From Leadbetterella sp040829825 (GTDB lineage Bacteria; Bacteroidota; Bacteroidia; Cytophagales; Spirosomataceae), in the NCBI RefSeq assembly GCF_040829825.1, contig NZ_JBFOLH010000001.1: 64,000 bases of DNA. One strand, given 5' to 3'. The notes beneath the pieces are model-generated. The model was not told the origin of the DNA. It saw nothing but the letters and a program-made list of their open reading frames with translations, and ran no database searches. How positions within the stretch are numbered: position 1 is the first letter of the stretch; each line of letters starts with the position of its first letter. This document shows, piece by piece, positions 1-8,300 of this stretch. Both the position numbers and the translations under genes were made by a program.

Positions 1-128
1 GAAATAGCCATGAGCAGTCAGCTATCAGAAGTCGGGCACACCGGGTGACGTATCACCAACCGGCCCATGAATAAGCGGTCCGCCGCTGCGGCTGATAGCT
101 GAAGGCTGAAAGCTAAAATTTTATACAC
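1..128. repeat. Leader repeat R1, copy 1
   Basis: About 128 bp ending at the start codon of the lipoprotein gene at 129. The same sequence recurs at 56649-56783 in front of another lipoprotein gene, with a few substitutions and one 7-bp insertion. Its outer parts carry an 11-bp inverted repeat (TCAGCTATCAG near 17-27, CTGATAGCTGA near 98-109), and inside are small hairpins such as GGTGA-CGTA-TCACC. The copy may continue upstream of the window. Confidence 0.85.
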
Positions 129-887
129 ATGAAAAAACTGCTGAAAAACCCGGTTTACCTGTTACTGGTGGCTTTGTCGGTGTCGTGCAGCACTGATGAG
201 CCTGAAGAAAAGAAAGAGACGGTTGACCCTGTCAACGGTGTTTCAGATTACCTGCTGGAAAAAGCGGTGGTAAGCACTGCCGGCGGGTCCAGTACCACTA
301 CTTATGCATATGACGAAAACGGTGTGGTTATTTCAGATGCCCTCCGGGTTTTCCCTGCCAACCTGAACAGCTCGTCGGAGCCGTACGTGATCAAAGAAGG
401 AAATCAGAAATTATTCTGTGACAGCAAAAAGCGTGTGGTTAAAGAAGAGATAGAAGGTTATCGGACGTTCTATGAATACGACGGTCAGGACAGGATCTCC
501 CGTAAGATACTGCTGAACCTGGCAGCTAACCGGAGAGATACCACGGAATATACCTACTTTGTCCCGGGTGAAAATAATTTTGAGGGAGTCTCTTTCCAGG
601 CAAAAACGCCCGTTTATACCACCAATACGACCCATTTTGAACGGTATAAATACGAAAACTACTATTTCTCGCCGGCCATTAAGCTGAAGTCGTGGGTCAC
701 CTATCCTTACAATTACGGTAAGATACAGGATGCTCCCCTGGTGCGTTATACCTATACCACGGTCAACGGGTCTCTGCGCCAGGAAAGTTTCACGCCTGAA
801 CTGAATGAGCAGGGTCTGATCGTCAAAACCGTACACAATTACCTGGGCGGGTCTTCCGAATATACGTATTCGTATATCAAAAGGTAG
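129..887 (+). CDS. Lipoprotein of unknown function
   Basis: The 252-residue product begins with a basic N-terminus, a hydrophobic stretch and the lipobox LSVSC, so it should be lipidated on Cys20 and anchored in the envelope. Next comes an acidic linker (about residues 23-35). The body is rich in Tyr, Thr and Asn and holds phrases such as YEYDGQDR, which resemble the beta-hairpin repeats of YD-type or DUF4595-like Bacteroidota surface lipoproteins; this likeness is an impression, not a firm assignment. The gene stands alone behind repeat R1, which reaches right up to the ATG. No enzymatic motif is visible. Confidence 0.75.
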   Translation: MKKLLKNPVYLLLVALSVSCSTDEPEEKKETVDPVNGVSDYLLEKAVVSTAGGSSTTTYAYDENGVVISDALRVFPANLNSSSEPYVIKEGNQKLFCDSKKRVVKEEIEGYRTFYEYDGQDRISRKILLNLAANRRDTTEYTYFVPGENNFEGVSFQAKTPVYTTNTTHFERYKYENYYFSPAIKLKSWVTYPYNYGKIQDAPLVRYTYTTVNGSLRQESFTPELNEQGLIVKTVHNYLGGSSEYTYSYIKR

Positions 888-909
888 GTCGTTTGTCAGA
901 AATATCCGT

Positions 910-917
910 TATTTTTG
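910..917 (+). promoter_or_regulatory. Candidate Bacteroidota -7 box
   Basis: TATTTTTG matches the TAnnTTTG -7 consensus of the Bacteroidota primary sigma factor and lies 19 bp before the methyltransferase ATG. A TTTG stands at 892-895, closer than the usual spacing, so the -33 element is uncertain. Confidence 0.4.
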
Positions 918-936
918 TGCTTTAATTCCCAGTAGA

Positions 937-1710
937 ATGGCATACGCTACCACCGAGATCACCAGTGCAGAGATTCCGTCAGACAACCCCGTTCATCAGC
1001 GGCTGTATTTTCCATACGAAGAAGCGGCCAAAATTATTCATGGCCGGGTGCTGGAGCTGGGTTGCGGCTGGGGACGCGGTGTGGAAAAGCTGATCGGCGC
1101 TTGTGATCATTTTACCGGGCTGGACAAAAATGAGCCGCTGATCCGTGCTTTACAGGAAAAATACCCGGATCATTATTTTAATACGGTTGACCTCCCCTAC
1201 CTTAACGAGTTGGGTGACAATACTTTTGATTTTGTGGTAACGTTCCAGGTGATTGAGCACATCCGCGACGATCATACGTTTCTGCAGGAAGCGCACCGGG
1301 TGCTGAAACCCGGCGGGAAAATCCTGCTGACCACGGTCAATAAAGACTTTTCGCTCAGCCGGAACCCCTGGCATATCCGGGAATACCGTACCGAAGAGCT
1401 GAAAAACCTGATGAAGAAGTATTTCAGGGAGCTTGACGCCAAAGGAGTCGGCGGAAATGAGAAAGTATGGGCCTACTATGAGCAAAACAAGGCCTCGGTA
1501 AGAAAGATCATGCGTTGGGACATCCTGGACCTTCAGCACCGGCTTCCCGCCTGGATGCTCAGGGTTCCCTACGAGCTGCTGAACCGTTTCAACCGCAACA
1601 AGCTCCTGGCCGAGCCGGGCAGCCTGGCCGCCGCCATCAACTGGGATGACCATTACCTGAGTAAGGAGCCGGAGAAGTGTATAGATTATTTTTTTGTGGC
1701 TACGAAATGA
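937..1710 (+). CDS. Class I SAM-dependent methyltransferase
   Basis: The 257-residue protein shows the methyltransferase motif I (VLELGCGWGRG, residues 38-48), an acidic residue after the second strand (GLDKN), and the post-motif 'FDFVVTFQVIEHI' followed by 'RVLKPGGKI', all typical of the Methyltransf_11/25 fold. Substrate is not readable; relatives act on small molecules, quinones or glycans. The C-terminal third (about 165-257) is not part of the core fold and may give specificity. The stop codon is followed at once by TTCCGAGT repeats. No linked pathway genes point to a role. Confidence 0.85.
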   Translation: MAYATTEITSAEIPSDNPVHQRLYFPYEEAAKIIHGRVLELGCGWGRGVEKLIGACDHFTGLDKNEPLIRALQEKYPDHYFNTVDLPYLNELGDNTFDFVVTFQVIEHIRDDHTFLQEAHRVLKPGGKILLTTVNKDFSLSRNPWHIREYRTEELKNLMKKYFRELDAKGVGGNEKVWAYYEQNKASVRKIMRWDILDLQHRLPAWMLRVPYELLNRFNRNKLLAEPGSLAAAINWDDHYLSKEPEKCIDYFFVATK

Positions 1711-1711
1711 T

Positions 1712-1823
1712 TTTAGTTCCGAGTGATTAGTTTCGAGTACTTAGTTCCGAGTATTTAGTTTCGAGTATTTGGAGCGGGTTCTACCTTTTGGGTATAAACT
1801 TGCTTTTATTTATCCGGAACTAA
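1712..1823. repeat. TTCCGAGT repeat locus A
   Basis: Starting 2 bp after the methyltransferase stop are four forward units alternating TAGTTCCGAGT and TAGTTTCGAGT (1714-1768). A single inverted unit (CCGGAACTAA) lies at 1814-1823. The phrase TTTCGAGTATTTG recurs at 2202-2214, so the pseudogene in between sits near related repeat units. Confidence 0.75.
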
Positions 1824-2219
1824 CCTATTTTAATTATTTTCCAGGAACCGCCTCTTGCAGAGCCTATTCGTTCAATTATACCTTTTTCCTGCATTTGCCT
1901 GAGATATCTTTGTACCGTACGCTGATTAAGCTGGAGTAGTATAGCTATTTGTATGGCTGTATACTTTGGGTTACTATGGATGAGTTCCACGATTTTCCTT
2001 TCATTTTCTACGACATTTTCTACGACACTTTCACTTGTTTTCTGTTGATCATAAGAAAGCTTTGTTATAAACCCGTTAGGTGCGTTTTCAAAAGAAAATA
2101 CCATAGTAGGATAGGTTCTTATTTCGTTACGGATACGAATAAAGCCGCTACCGTATTTTTCAATATCTCCTGTCAGGTAAAAAGCTTCTGCTATAAGCTT
2201 ATTTCGAGTATTTGAGCTT
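1820..2219 (-). pseudogene. C-terminal fragment of an AlbA_2/AAA_4-type ATP-binding transcriptional regulator
   Basis: The reading frame encodes 'NKLIAEAFYLTGDIEKYGSG', the hallmark C-terminal motif of RecG-like/AlbA_2 (DUF4325-type 'divergent AAA-4') regulators, followed by a winged-helix segment (residues ~85-125: 'YTAIQIAILLQLNQRTVQRY'). The N-terminal AlbA_2 domain and most of the ATP-binding region are missing. The frame only acquires an ATG by running into the last codons of hemW, so there is no start of its own. It is therefore a decayed remnant. Another remnant of the same family lies at 4799-5107 on the other strand. Confidence 0.75.
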
Positions 2220-3359
2220 CTATACGACAAACAGCTCGGCAGCTACCCGGTCTGATAAAATTCTTGCTTCAGCCGGAATGGTGATCGCATCGCCCTCCTG
2301 CACAATCAACTGCTGTGATTTGAGTTTTTCGAGTGAGTCCCGGAAAGTGGCCGGAATATCGGGCCATATCCGGAATATTTTATGGAGAGAAACACCCCAG
2401 ATGGTTCTCAGGCCCGTAAGCAGGTAATCGTTTACCTTCTCGGAAGGACTCAGCAGCTCTCTTTCTAATTCAGGCCTCCCCGACTCTATTCCCTGCATAT
2501 ACCGGTGATTATGCGCCACGTTCCATTGACGGGAATCGCCGTCATAGGAATGGGCCGAGGGGCCTACGCCCAGGTATTCGTCTCCTGACCAGTAGGAGGT
2601 GTTGTGTACTGCATAGGCTTTATTTCGTGCAAAATTGGAAATCTCGTATTGCTCAAAACCCAGCTGACCCAGCTCTTCGATCACTATGCGGTACTGATCT
2701 GCGGCATAGTCGTCTGAAACCGCGGCCAGCTTTTCCTTTGCCGCCCAGCGACCGAACACCGTATCTTCTTCGATGGTCAGGTTATAGGCCGAAATGTGCT
2801 GAAGGTCAAAACCGCTGAGTATTTCAAGGTCTTTACGCAAAATTTCTGCCTGTCGTTTCTCATCCAGGTGAAAACCGGTCTTGGCATAGATCAGGTCTGC
2901 TGAAGAGGTTTCAAAACCTTTGTTCAAGATCAGCTCCAGGGCTTTTAACGCCTCACCCGAGGTGTGTGCCCGGTTCATAAATTTTAAAAATACTTCGTTA
3001 AATGTCTGGATTCCTAAACTTATGCGATTTATTCCTAAAGAATACCAGAAGTCAAGCCTCTCTTGTGTAATATCATCGGGGTTTGCTTCCAGGGTGACTT
3101 CCTTCAAATTATCCACCGTATAAACATCTGAAACGGCTTTGAATAACTTCTCCAGCTCGGAATTTGTCAAAATAGACGGCGATCCACCACCAAAATACAG
3201 TGTTTCGAGCTTTTTTTCTCCTAAATAGTCGCTTTTTAACGCTATCTCTTTTGCAATGGCTTCTACCATTCGCTGTTTGTAGGACAGGTTGGTGCTAAAA
3301 TGAAAATCGCAGTAATGGCAGGCTTGTTTGCAGAAGGGAATGTGGAGGTAGAGGTGCAT
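2220..3359 (-). CDS. hemW: Radical SAM heme chaperone HemW
   Basis: The 379-residue product opens with LHIPFCKQACHYCDFHF, carrying the radical SAM CxxxCxxC cysteines C10, C14 and C17. 'YFGGGSPS', 'LEANPDD' and 'RISLGIQTF' follow, as in the HemN/HemW superfamily. The length and the short N-terminus match HemW, which binds heme and passes it to apo-proteins, rather than the longer coproporphyrinogen oxidase HemN. Final residues (about 310-379) form the usual winged-helix-like HemN_C domain. The gene reads in the same direction as the four-helix-bundle gene, separated by TTCCGAGT repeats, and its 3' end meets the remnant at 1820. Confidence 0.93.
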   Translation of the reverse strand: MHLYLHIPFCKQACHYCDFHFSTNLSYKQRMVEAIAKEIALKSDYLGEKKLETLYFGGGSPSILTNSELEKLFKAVSDVYTVDNLKEVTLEANPDDITQERLDFWYSLGINRISLGIQTFNEVFLKFMNRAHTSGEALKALELILNKGFETSSADLIYAKTGFHLDEKRQAEILRKDLEILSGFDLQHISAYNLTIEEDTVFGRWAAKEKLAAVSDDYAADQYRIVIEELGQLGFEQYEISNFARNKAYAVHNTSYWSGDEYLGVGPSAHSYDGDSRQWNVAHNHRYMQGIESGRPELERELLSPSEKVNDYLLTGLRTIWGVSLHKIFRIWPDIPATFRDSLEKLKSQQLIVQEGDAITIPAEARILSDRVAAELFVV

Positions 3360-3360
3360 G

Positions 3361-3464
3361 GTAGTTCCGAGTTCCGAGTTTGTTAGTTCCGAGTGATTAG
3401 TTCCGAGTTTCGAGTGATTAGTTCCGAGTTCCGAGTTTGTTAGTTCCGAGTGATTAGTTCCGGA
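3361..3464. repeat. TTCCGAGT repeat locus B, left arm
   Basis: An array of forward units lies between the hemW start and the 3' end of the four-helix-bundle gene. Bases 3381-3423 (43 bp) are the exact reverse complement of 3860-3902 on the other side of that gene. A second partial copy of the same phrase occupies about 3436-3462 and supplies the last codons and the stop of the four-helix gene. Confidence 0.95.
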
Positions 3465-3810
3465 TAATGATTGACTGGATTAATCCCCGGATCATTTTAG
3501 ATATTTCATCACATAAGCCAGTCACTTTCTCAAAACTATCTTTATTCGTATATCCGAGCCTGTGAGCAAGATACATCATTGATTTTACCTCCGAGCAGGA
3601 ACCTTTTGAAATAAAGAGAAATCTGACAAATTCTTTGCTGGTATTCCTGTCAAATCCCTCAGCTATATTATTAGAAATTGAAATTGCTGCTCTACAAACC
3701 TGATCTTTAAAGCCATAATCTTTTAACTCCCTGAATTCGCAATAAACCAAAACGGTTAAATCCTGCGCTTTTCTCCAGGCAATCAGATCTTCAAATCTCA
3801 GAATCTTCAT
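3454..3810 (-). CDS. Four-helix-bundle protein (S23/IVP family)
   Basis: From the ATG at 3810 the product has 118 residues and begins MKILRFEDLIAWRKAQ, the usual start of the four-helix-bundle family (PF05635, TIGR02436; '23S rRNA-intervening-sequence protein'). 'QVCRAAISISNNIAEGFDR' and 'EFVRFLFISKGSCSEVKSM' are conserved helices of this fold. A GTG at 3849 in the same frame would add 13 atypical residues and is not preferred. Molecular function is unknown for free-standing members; the relative Avd is the accessory protein of diversity-generating retroelements, but no reverse transcriptase is present here. The gene lies inside a 43-bp perfect inverted repeat, and its last two residues and stop come from the repeat. 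This suggests gene and repeat travel as one unit. Confidence 0.9.
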   Translation of the reverse strand: MKILRFEDLIAWRKAQDLTVLVYCEFRELKDYGFKDQVCRAAISISNNIAEGFDRNTSKEFVRFLFISKGSCSEVKSMMYLAHRLGYTNKDSFEKVTGLCDEISKMIRGLIQSIIIRN

Positions 3811-3855
3811 AAAATTATCAGGTTGTGTGAAATAATACTCAAACGGCACTCTTAC

Positions 3856-3906
3856 CCGAAACTAATCACTCGAAACTCGGAACTAATCACTCGGAACTAA
3901 CAACTA
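3856..3906. repeat. TTCCGAGT repeat locus B, right arm
   Basis: Inverted units directly upstream of the four-helix-bundle gene. Bases 3860-3902 match 3381-3423 perfectly in reverse complement. The arm ends 7 bp before the stop codon of the bacilliredoxin gene. Confidence 0.95.
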
Positions 3907-3912
3907 AACATA

Positions 3913-4335
3913 CTAATTAACTACACACACTTCATCATATACGGCTGCTAAGTGCGTACCAATGACCTGTGCGGAACGGCCTTCTATGTGATGTCTTTCC
4001 ACAAAATGCACCAGCTCGCCATCTTTGAACAGGGCGATAGACGGAGAAGACGGAGGCAGCGGGATGTACTCGCGTACGCGTTGGGTGGCATCGGTATCAA
4101 ACCCGGCAAAAACCGTATAGAGCTGATCGGGCTTATTCTCCGTCAGATCCAGCGACATCTTCACTCCCGGACGCATGGTGCCGGCAGCACATCCGCAAAC
4201 TGAATTGATCACTACTACTGCAGTGCCTTTCTGGTTCGCAAAAAATTCATCGACTTCTTCGGGGGTGGTCAGTTCTTTAAACCCGACAGAAGTCAGCTCT
4301 TCTTTCATGGGAGCTACTAAATGAGGAGGATACAT
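3913..4335 (-). CDS. BrxA/BrxB family bacilliredoxin
   Basis: The 140-residue protein starts MYPPHLVAPM and carries the CGC active-site motif at residues 47-49 (INSVCGCAAG), as in the YphP/YqiW (DUF1094) thioredoxin-fold family. These proteins reduce mixed disulfides between bacillithiol-like thiols and protein cysteines, including those of Fe-S assembly factors. In Bacteroidota the gene commonly closes the suf operon, and here it lies 71 bp downstream of the sufT-like gene on the same strand. It is annotated as brxB or ytxJ-like in some genomes; the exact paralog is not certain. Confidence 0.92.
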   Translation of the reverse strand: MYPPHLVAPMKEELTSVGFKELTTPEEVDEFFANQKGTAVVVINSVCGCAAGTMRPGVKMSLDLTENKPDQLYTVFAGFDTDATQRVREYIPLPPSSPSIALFKDGELVHFVERHHIEGRSAQVIGTHLAAVYDEVCVVN

Positions 4336-4406
4336 ATTTGTTAAATCTGATTTTGGCCCCTTACCCTTCGGGGTGTATAACTATCAACAACCTGGGTGGG
4401 GTTGTC

Positions 4407-4724
4407 TCACATAAATCCTAATTCCAGCTTGGCTACTTCGCTCATCATTTCCGTAGAATAAGGCGGATCGAAGGTCAGCTCAATACTCACATCGTTTACT
4501 CCTTCTATGGCCCGGATCTCGGCTTCCATTTCCACAGGGATGCTCTCGGCCGACGGGCACGAGGGAGATGTCAGCGTCATCAGCACATAGACGTTATGAA
4601 TAGGGAATATCTTAATATCATAAATAAGTCCCAGCTCATATACATCCACAGGAATTTCCGGGTCATATACTTTTTTTATAGCTTCAATGACCTTTTCCTT
4701 TAATTCGGCTTCGCTTTGTTCCAT
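4407..4724 (-). CDS. sufT: SUF system Fe-S assembly protein, DUF59/MIP18 type (SufT-like)
   Basis: The 105-residue protein is a single DUF59 domain: 'KKVYDPEIPVDVYELGLIYD' near residues 18-37, 'LTSPSCPSAE' with the conserved Cys at about residue 56, and 'ELTFDPPYS' near the end. Such proteins aid maturation of Fe-S proteins and are regularly the penultimate gene of Bacteroidota suf operons. The same-strand neighbour downstream is the bacilliredoxin. The rest of the suf genes (sufE at 10.2 kb, sufS-D-C at 45-48 kb) are displaced. The symbol is by function; strict SufT proteins are longer. Confidence 0.88.
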   Translation of the reverse strand: MEQSEAELKEKVIEAIKKVYDPEIPVDVYELGLIYDIKIFPIHNVYVLMTLTSPSCPSAESIPVEMEAEIRAIEGVNDVSIELTFDPPYSTEMMSEVAKLELGFM

Positions 4725-4798
4725 TTAAAATGATGCTTTCTGGTATTAATAACGAAATAGGTCAATGAATGGTTCGGTTTTAAGAGGATAGAGATTAT

Positions 4799-5107
4799 TT
4801 GAGTCTTGCTGACATCCAGATAAAAATTTTCGATAATTATATTACCTTTTTTAATCCGGGGAAATTGCATCCCGCCAACCGATTGAATGAGGGTGCAAAT
4901 GAGGGTATAAATGAGGGTGTAAATGAGGGTGTAAATAGATTGTTAAAACTAATAGAAGAAAACCCAGGCAACAGAAAACCCTATTTTGTGTCTTCTATGA
5001 ATGTACCGGAGAAAACCATGGAACGATGGTTAAAGTACTTAAGGGAATCGCAAAAGATTGAATTTAGAGGTGCAGCAAAAACCGGCGGATACTATAGTAA
5101 ACAGTAA
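4799..5107 (+). pseudogene. C-terminal fragment of a second AlbA_2/AAA_4-type regulator
   Basis: The frame reads 'DIQIKIFDNYITFFNPGKL', the conserved core of the AlbA_2/RecG-like ATP-binding family, then four NEGVNEG-type tandem tetrapeptides, then a winged-helix end ('VPEKTMERWLKYLRES'). There is no ATG (the frame opens only with TTG at 4799), and the N-terminal DNA-binding domain is absent. It is a remnant of a full-length gene of about 400-550 codons. The NEGVNEG region corresponds to a 12-bp tandem repeat. Confidence 0.7.
4886..4936 (+). repeat. 12-bp tandem repeat coding for NEGV/NEGI units
   Basis: About 4.25 copies of AATGAGGGTGTA stand in frame in the regulator remnant. Such NEG repeats are common between the ATP-binding and winged-helix parts of this family and vary by slippage. 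Confidence 0.85.
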
Positions 5108-5342
5108 GTAATTTTACACACTACCCGAAGCCGGATAGCCACTATTATCTGGTCTAACCCCAAAGGGGATATATGCGGTAAGCATGTACATTTCAAATAA
5201 AGTCAAAAGTAAAACAGGAATATTACGGGGAAAAATGGAGTAAAAATTATAGAATTATTTTAATAAATAATTGTGTTTTTTGAAAACCATTTCTATTTTA
5301 GCCCCACAGTAGAACCATATACCTCTATAAATAAACCCGATT

Positions 5343-8300
5343 ATGATTATAAAAGACAATTATTCCCATCATGCTTTTAATAAAAACATCGCTATAGAGA
5401 TTCAGAACTACCAGTACCATCATCACCCTTTAGATGGCTCCAACCATGATCGATATATTGGTCGAGAAAGAATTGAAATGCAATTTCTGCAATATTTGGA
5501 GAGTGATTCACCCCACGGCTCCTATCTGGTGACGGGTTACAGAGGGATGGGTAAAACCAGCTTTGTTAATAAGGTAATTAATGAACATACCGAAAACCGT
5601 AAAAATAAAACTCATGAAGGTAAGAGAAAGGTAAAGAAAATCAACCTGAGTTTCAGTCAGAAGAATCTCAACAAAGAAGATATCTTGAAGCAGATTCTGG
5701 ACTCTCTTATTTTTTACTTGGAATCCTGCGATGACACAATTAAGATGAAGAAAGAAATTTCCTACAGCAGGCTTTTTCGATTATTTATATGGGCTCTTTC
5801 AGGAATATTGTTGGTTGTTTTATCCCCTGTTCTGCTCGAAATAGGCAGAAAATGGCCCGATGCCTATACCTTTTCCTGGAATACGTTTATAAGCAGCGCC
5901 CTTTTTAGTACTTTGGCCTGGGTGAGTCTGGCAGCATCTTTACTGACTTTGTTCCTTACCTTTCTTTTCCGCCTTTTGCGGTTAGGGAAAAAACTTTATC
6001 TTGAAAAGAAAGCAAAGGCTCCCTCCCTACCTAATGAACCTTTAGCTGAAGATATCTATTTGCGTTTGCAGGGGCTCAAAATGAGAAGTAATGCTGTGCT
6101 TACAGAAGAGGATAATCTCAACAGCTCTACTTTTTTTCCTAACTTTCCTCTTTCAATCTTTTCCAGGAAAAGCCGGAATTACCCGATGATGCGAGGGAAA
6201 GACATTGAGAGTGATCTGATCAAAATTATAGATGATTTTGAAAAAACTGAGCTCATTTTTGTTTTTGACGAATTGGATAAGGTAGACGTGAGCATAGACT
6301 GGAATGAATCCAACCCGGAGATTTCGTCTTCTCAATCGTATAACCGTTCCCGGGAACAGAAAGAAACCATAGTCAGCATTCTGGCCTCTTTAAAATTCTT
6401 TATGAGCCAGGCCAGGGCCAAATTTGTCTTTATTGCCGGGAGGGAAATGTTTGATGCAGCATTGGCTGATATTGCAGACAGACAGAATTACCTGGGTAGT
6501 ATATTCCATCATGTGATTTACGTAGACTCTTTTTTGAAAGATACTCCTTTAGCACACAATACCGGGCTCACACAAAGAGTAGAAGACTACCTGGAGCGGG
6601 TTCTCTTTAATGATTATCCTGCCGATATTTTAAGCCGCTACAGTGTACCGACGGATGATGGCGTTTTTTTACGACGCTACTTTTTCTTTTTAAAGGAAAA
6701 TTACCTGGAAGAGAAACTTCTTGATATGGAAGAAATCCTGAAAGTGATCTTCAGTCTCCAGATGTTTATCATTTATGTGACCTATCGGTCTAACGGCTCT
6801 CCCAAGAAAATGACCAAGATCATTGAGGAACATATTGTTAAAAGAGATGATGCAGAGAGATATAATTTTAAGACATTGGTAGTCAGTTGTATAGAGCCCT
6901 ACAAAAAGAAAAATGATAGCGCTTATCAATGCCTGGAGCTCACTTACGATGAACAATACCGGAACGCCTACATTTCCTATCTTTTCAGGCCTTTCCTTAT
7001 GAATTATTCCACTTATGCCAAGCGGCTGAGCGACAAAATTCTGGTGGCTATCCCGTTTATGATAGACCACATTCTGAAGTTTCATGCCTTTGCTTTTTCC
7101 CGGCAAAACCTGGAATTATTACCGGAGGTGATATCTCCGAACCGTACTCACCTTGTAAGAAACCTTATTTTTGACCTGATCAGTTACTTCAGTGAAAACC
7201 ACATCAAGAATATTGAAATGGGTTTGTTTGAGTACCGGTTTAACCGCAAGACGTCAGACGAACTGAAATTTATATCGAAAACTTTTGAAGAAGATTCAGC
7301 TGCATTTAATTTCTCTCTTGATGAGATGCAATCTGTGAAAACCTATTTGCAAGGCAGGATAGAGAACCTGAGGGCTATTCATTCAGGTAGTATTCGGGAA
7401 GCAGGGAAAGAAAGAACCATCTATTCCTTATCCTTCCTGGAATCGCTGATGGGCGACGCCTATTACTTTGACAAAGAATATGACCTGGCTATTTTATCGT
7501 ACCTGGATAGTATTCAGAACCTCCGTTATGAAGAGAATGCTGTCGGGACATTCGAAAACAGGATTTCTGTACTGCGCCTTTTGTTAAAGATAGGCCTGAT
7601 GTATGAGCTAATGAAAAAATTTGACATGGCTTTGGGCTATTTTTATGATGCTTTGAGCTATTATAAAGATAATTTTAGCAGGAATGAAAAAAAATATCAG
7701 CCAATTCAGGAGTCGATAAACGCGGTGCCGATGCAGTTGTTTTTTAAAGCACTTCTAAGCGTAAAAAGTCTTACTGAAAAGAAGATCAACAACGGACTCA
7801 CCCTGGGTAACCTGGAAGAGTTCAGCAATTTGGTCAATACTACGATTAAACCAGGCAGCAATGCCTATCTTTATTCGCAAAATGATGATAAGAATCCCCG
7901 GATAAATCTTGAACTGGCTCATTATTATACCGAGCTCGGTACTATACTTTTCCATAAAAATATCATCCCGATAAAAAGCCGGAACCAGATCGCTGCTTCT
8001 TCTAATGAACCTGATACTATTCGGAGCGGGGACCTGGTTTCCAGGATCATTTTTTCCAACCTTCCGCCAGACGCCATGCTAGGGTTTAAGATTTATTACG
8101 AATCAAAAGATTACCGGCCTACTCTTGCCTCTCTCGGAGAGTATAAGCGGGCATTGCTTAGTATGTTGTCGAGTTCAGAAGAGGAGAAAATCAGGAAAAA
8201 AGACCCCCATTTTAGTCCTAAGTCCGGAAGGCCCTTTCGAAAAGCCGATGAACTGGAATGTGCCAGGCTCTCGACTTTACTTTATTTTGCTGCCAGGAAG

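Noticed and set aside
3811..3849. GTG-started longer form of the four-helix-bundle protein
   Set aside because: The extra 13 residues do not fit the family, whose usual start corresponds to the ATG at 3810.
3381..3902. Diversity-generating retroelement with an Avd-like protein
   Set aside because: Avd is an S23-fold protein, but there is no reverse transcriptase and no template/variable repeat pair near the gene or anywhere in the window.
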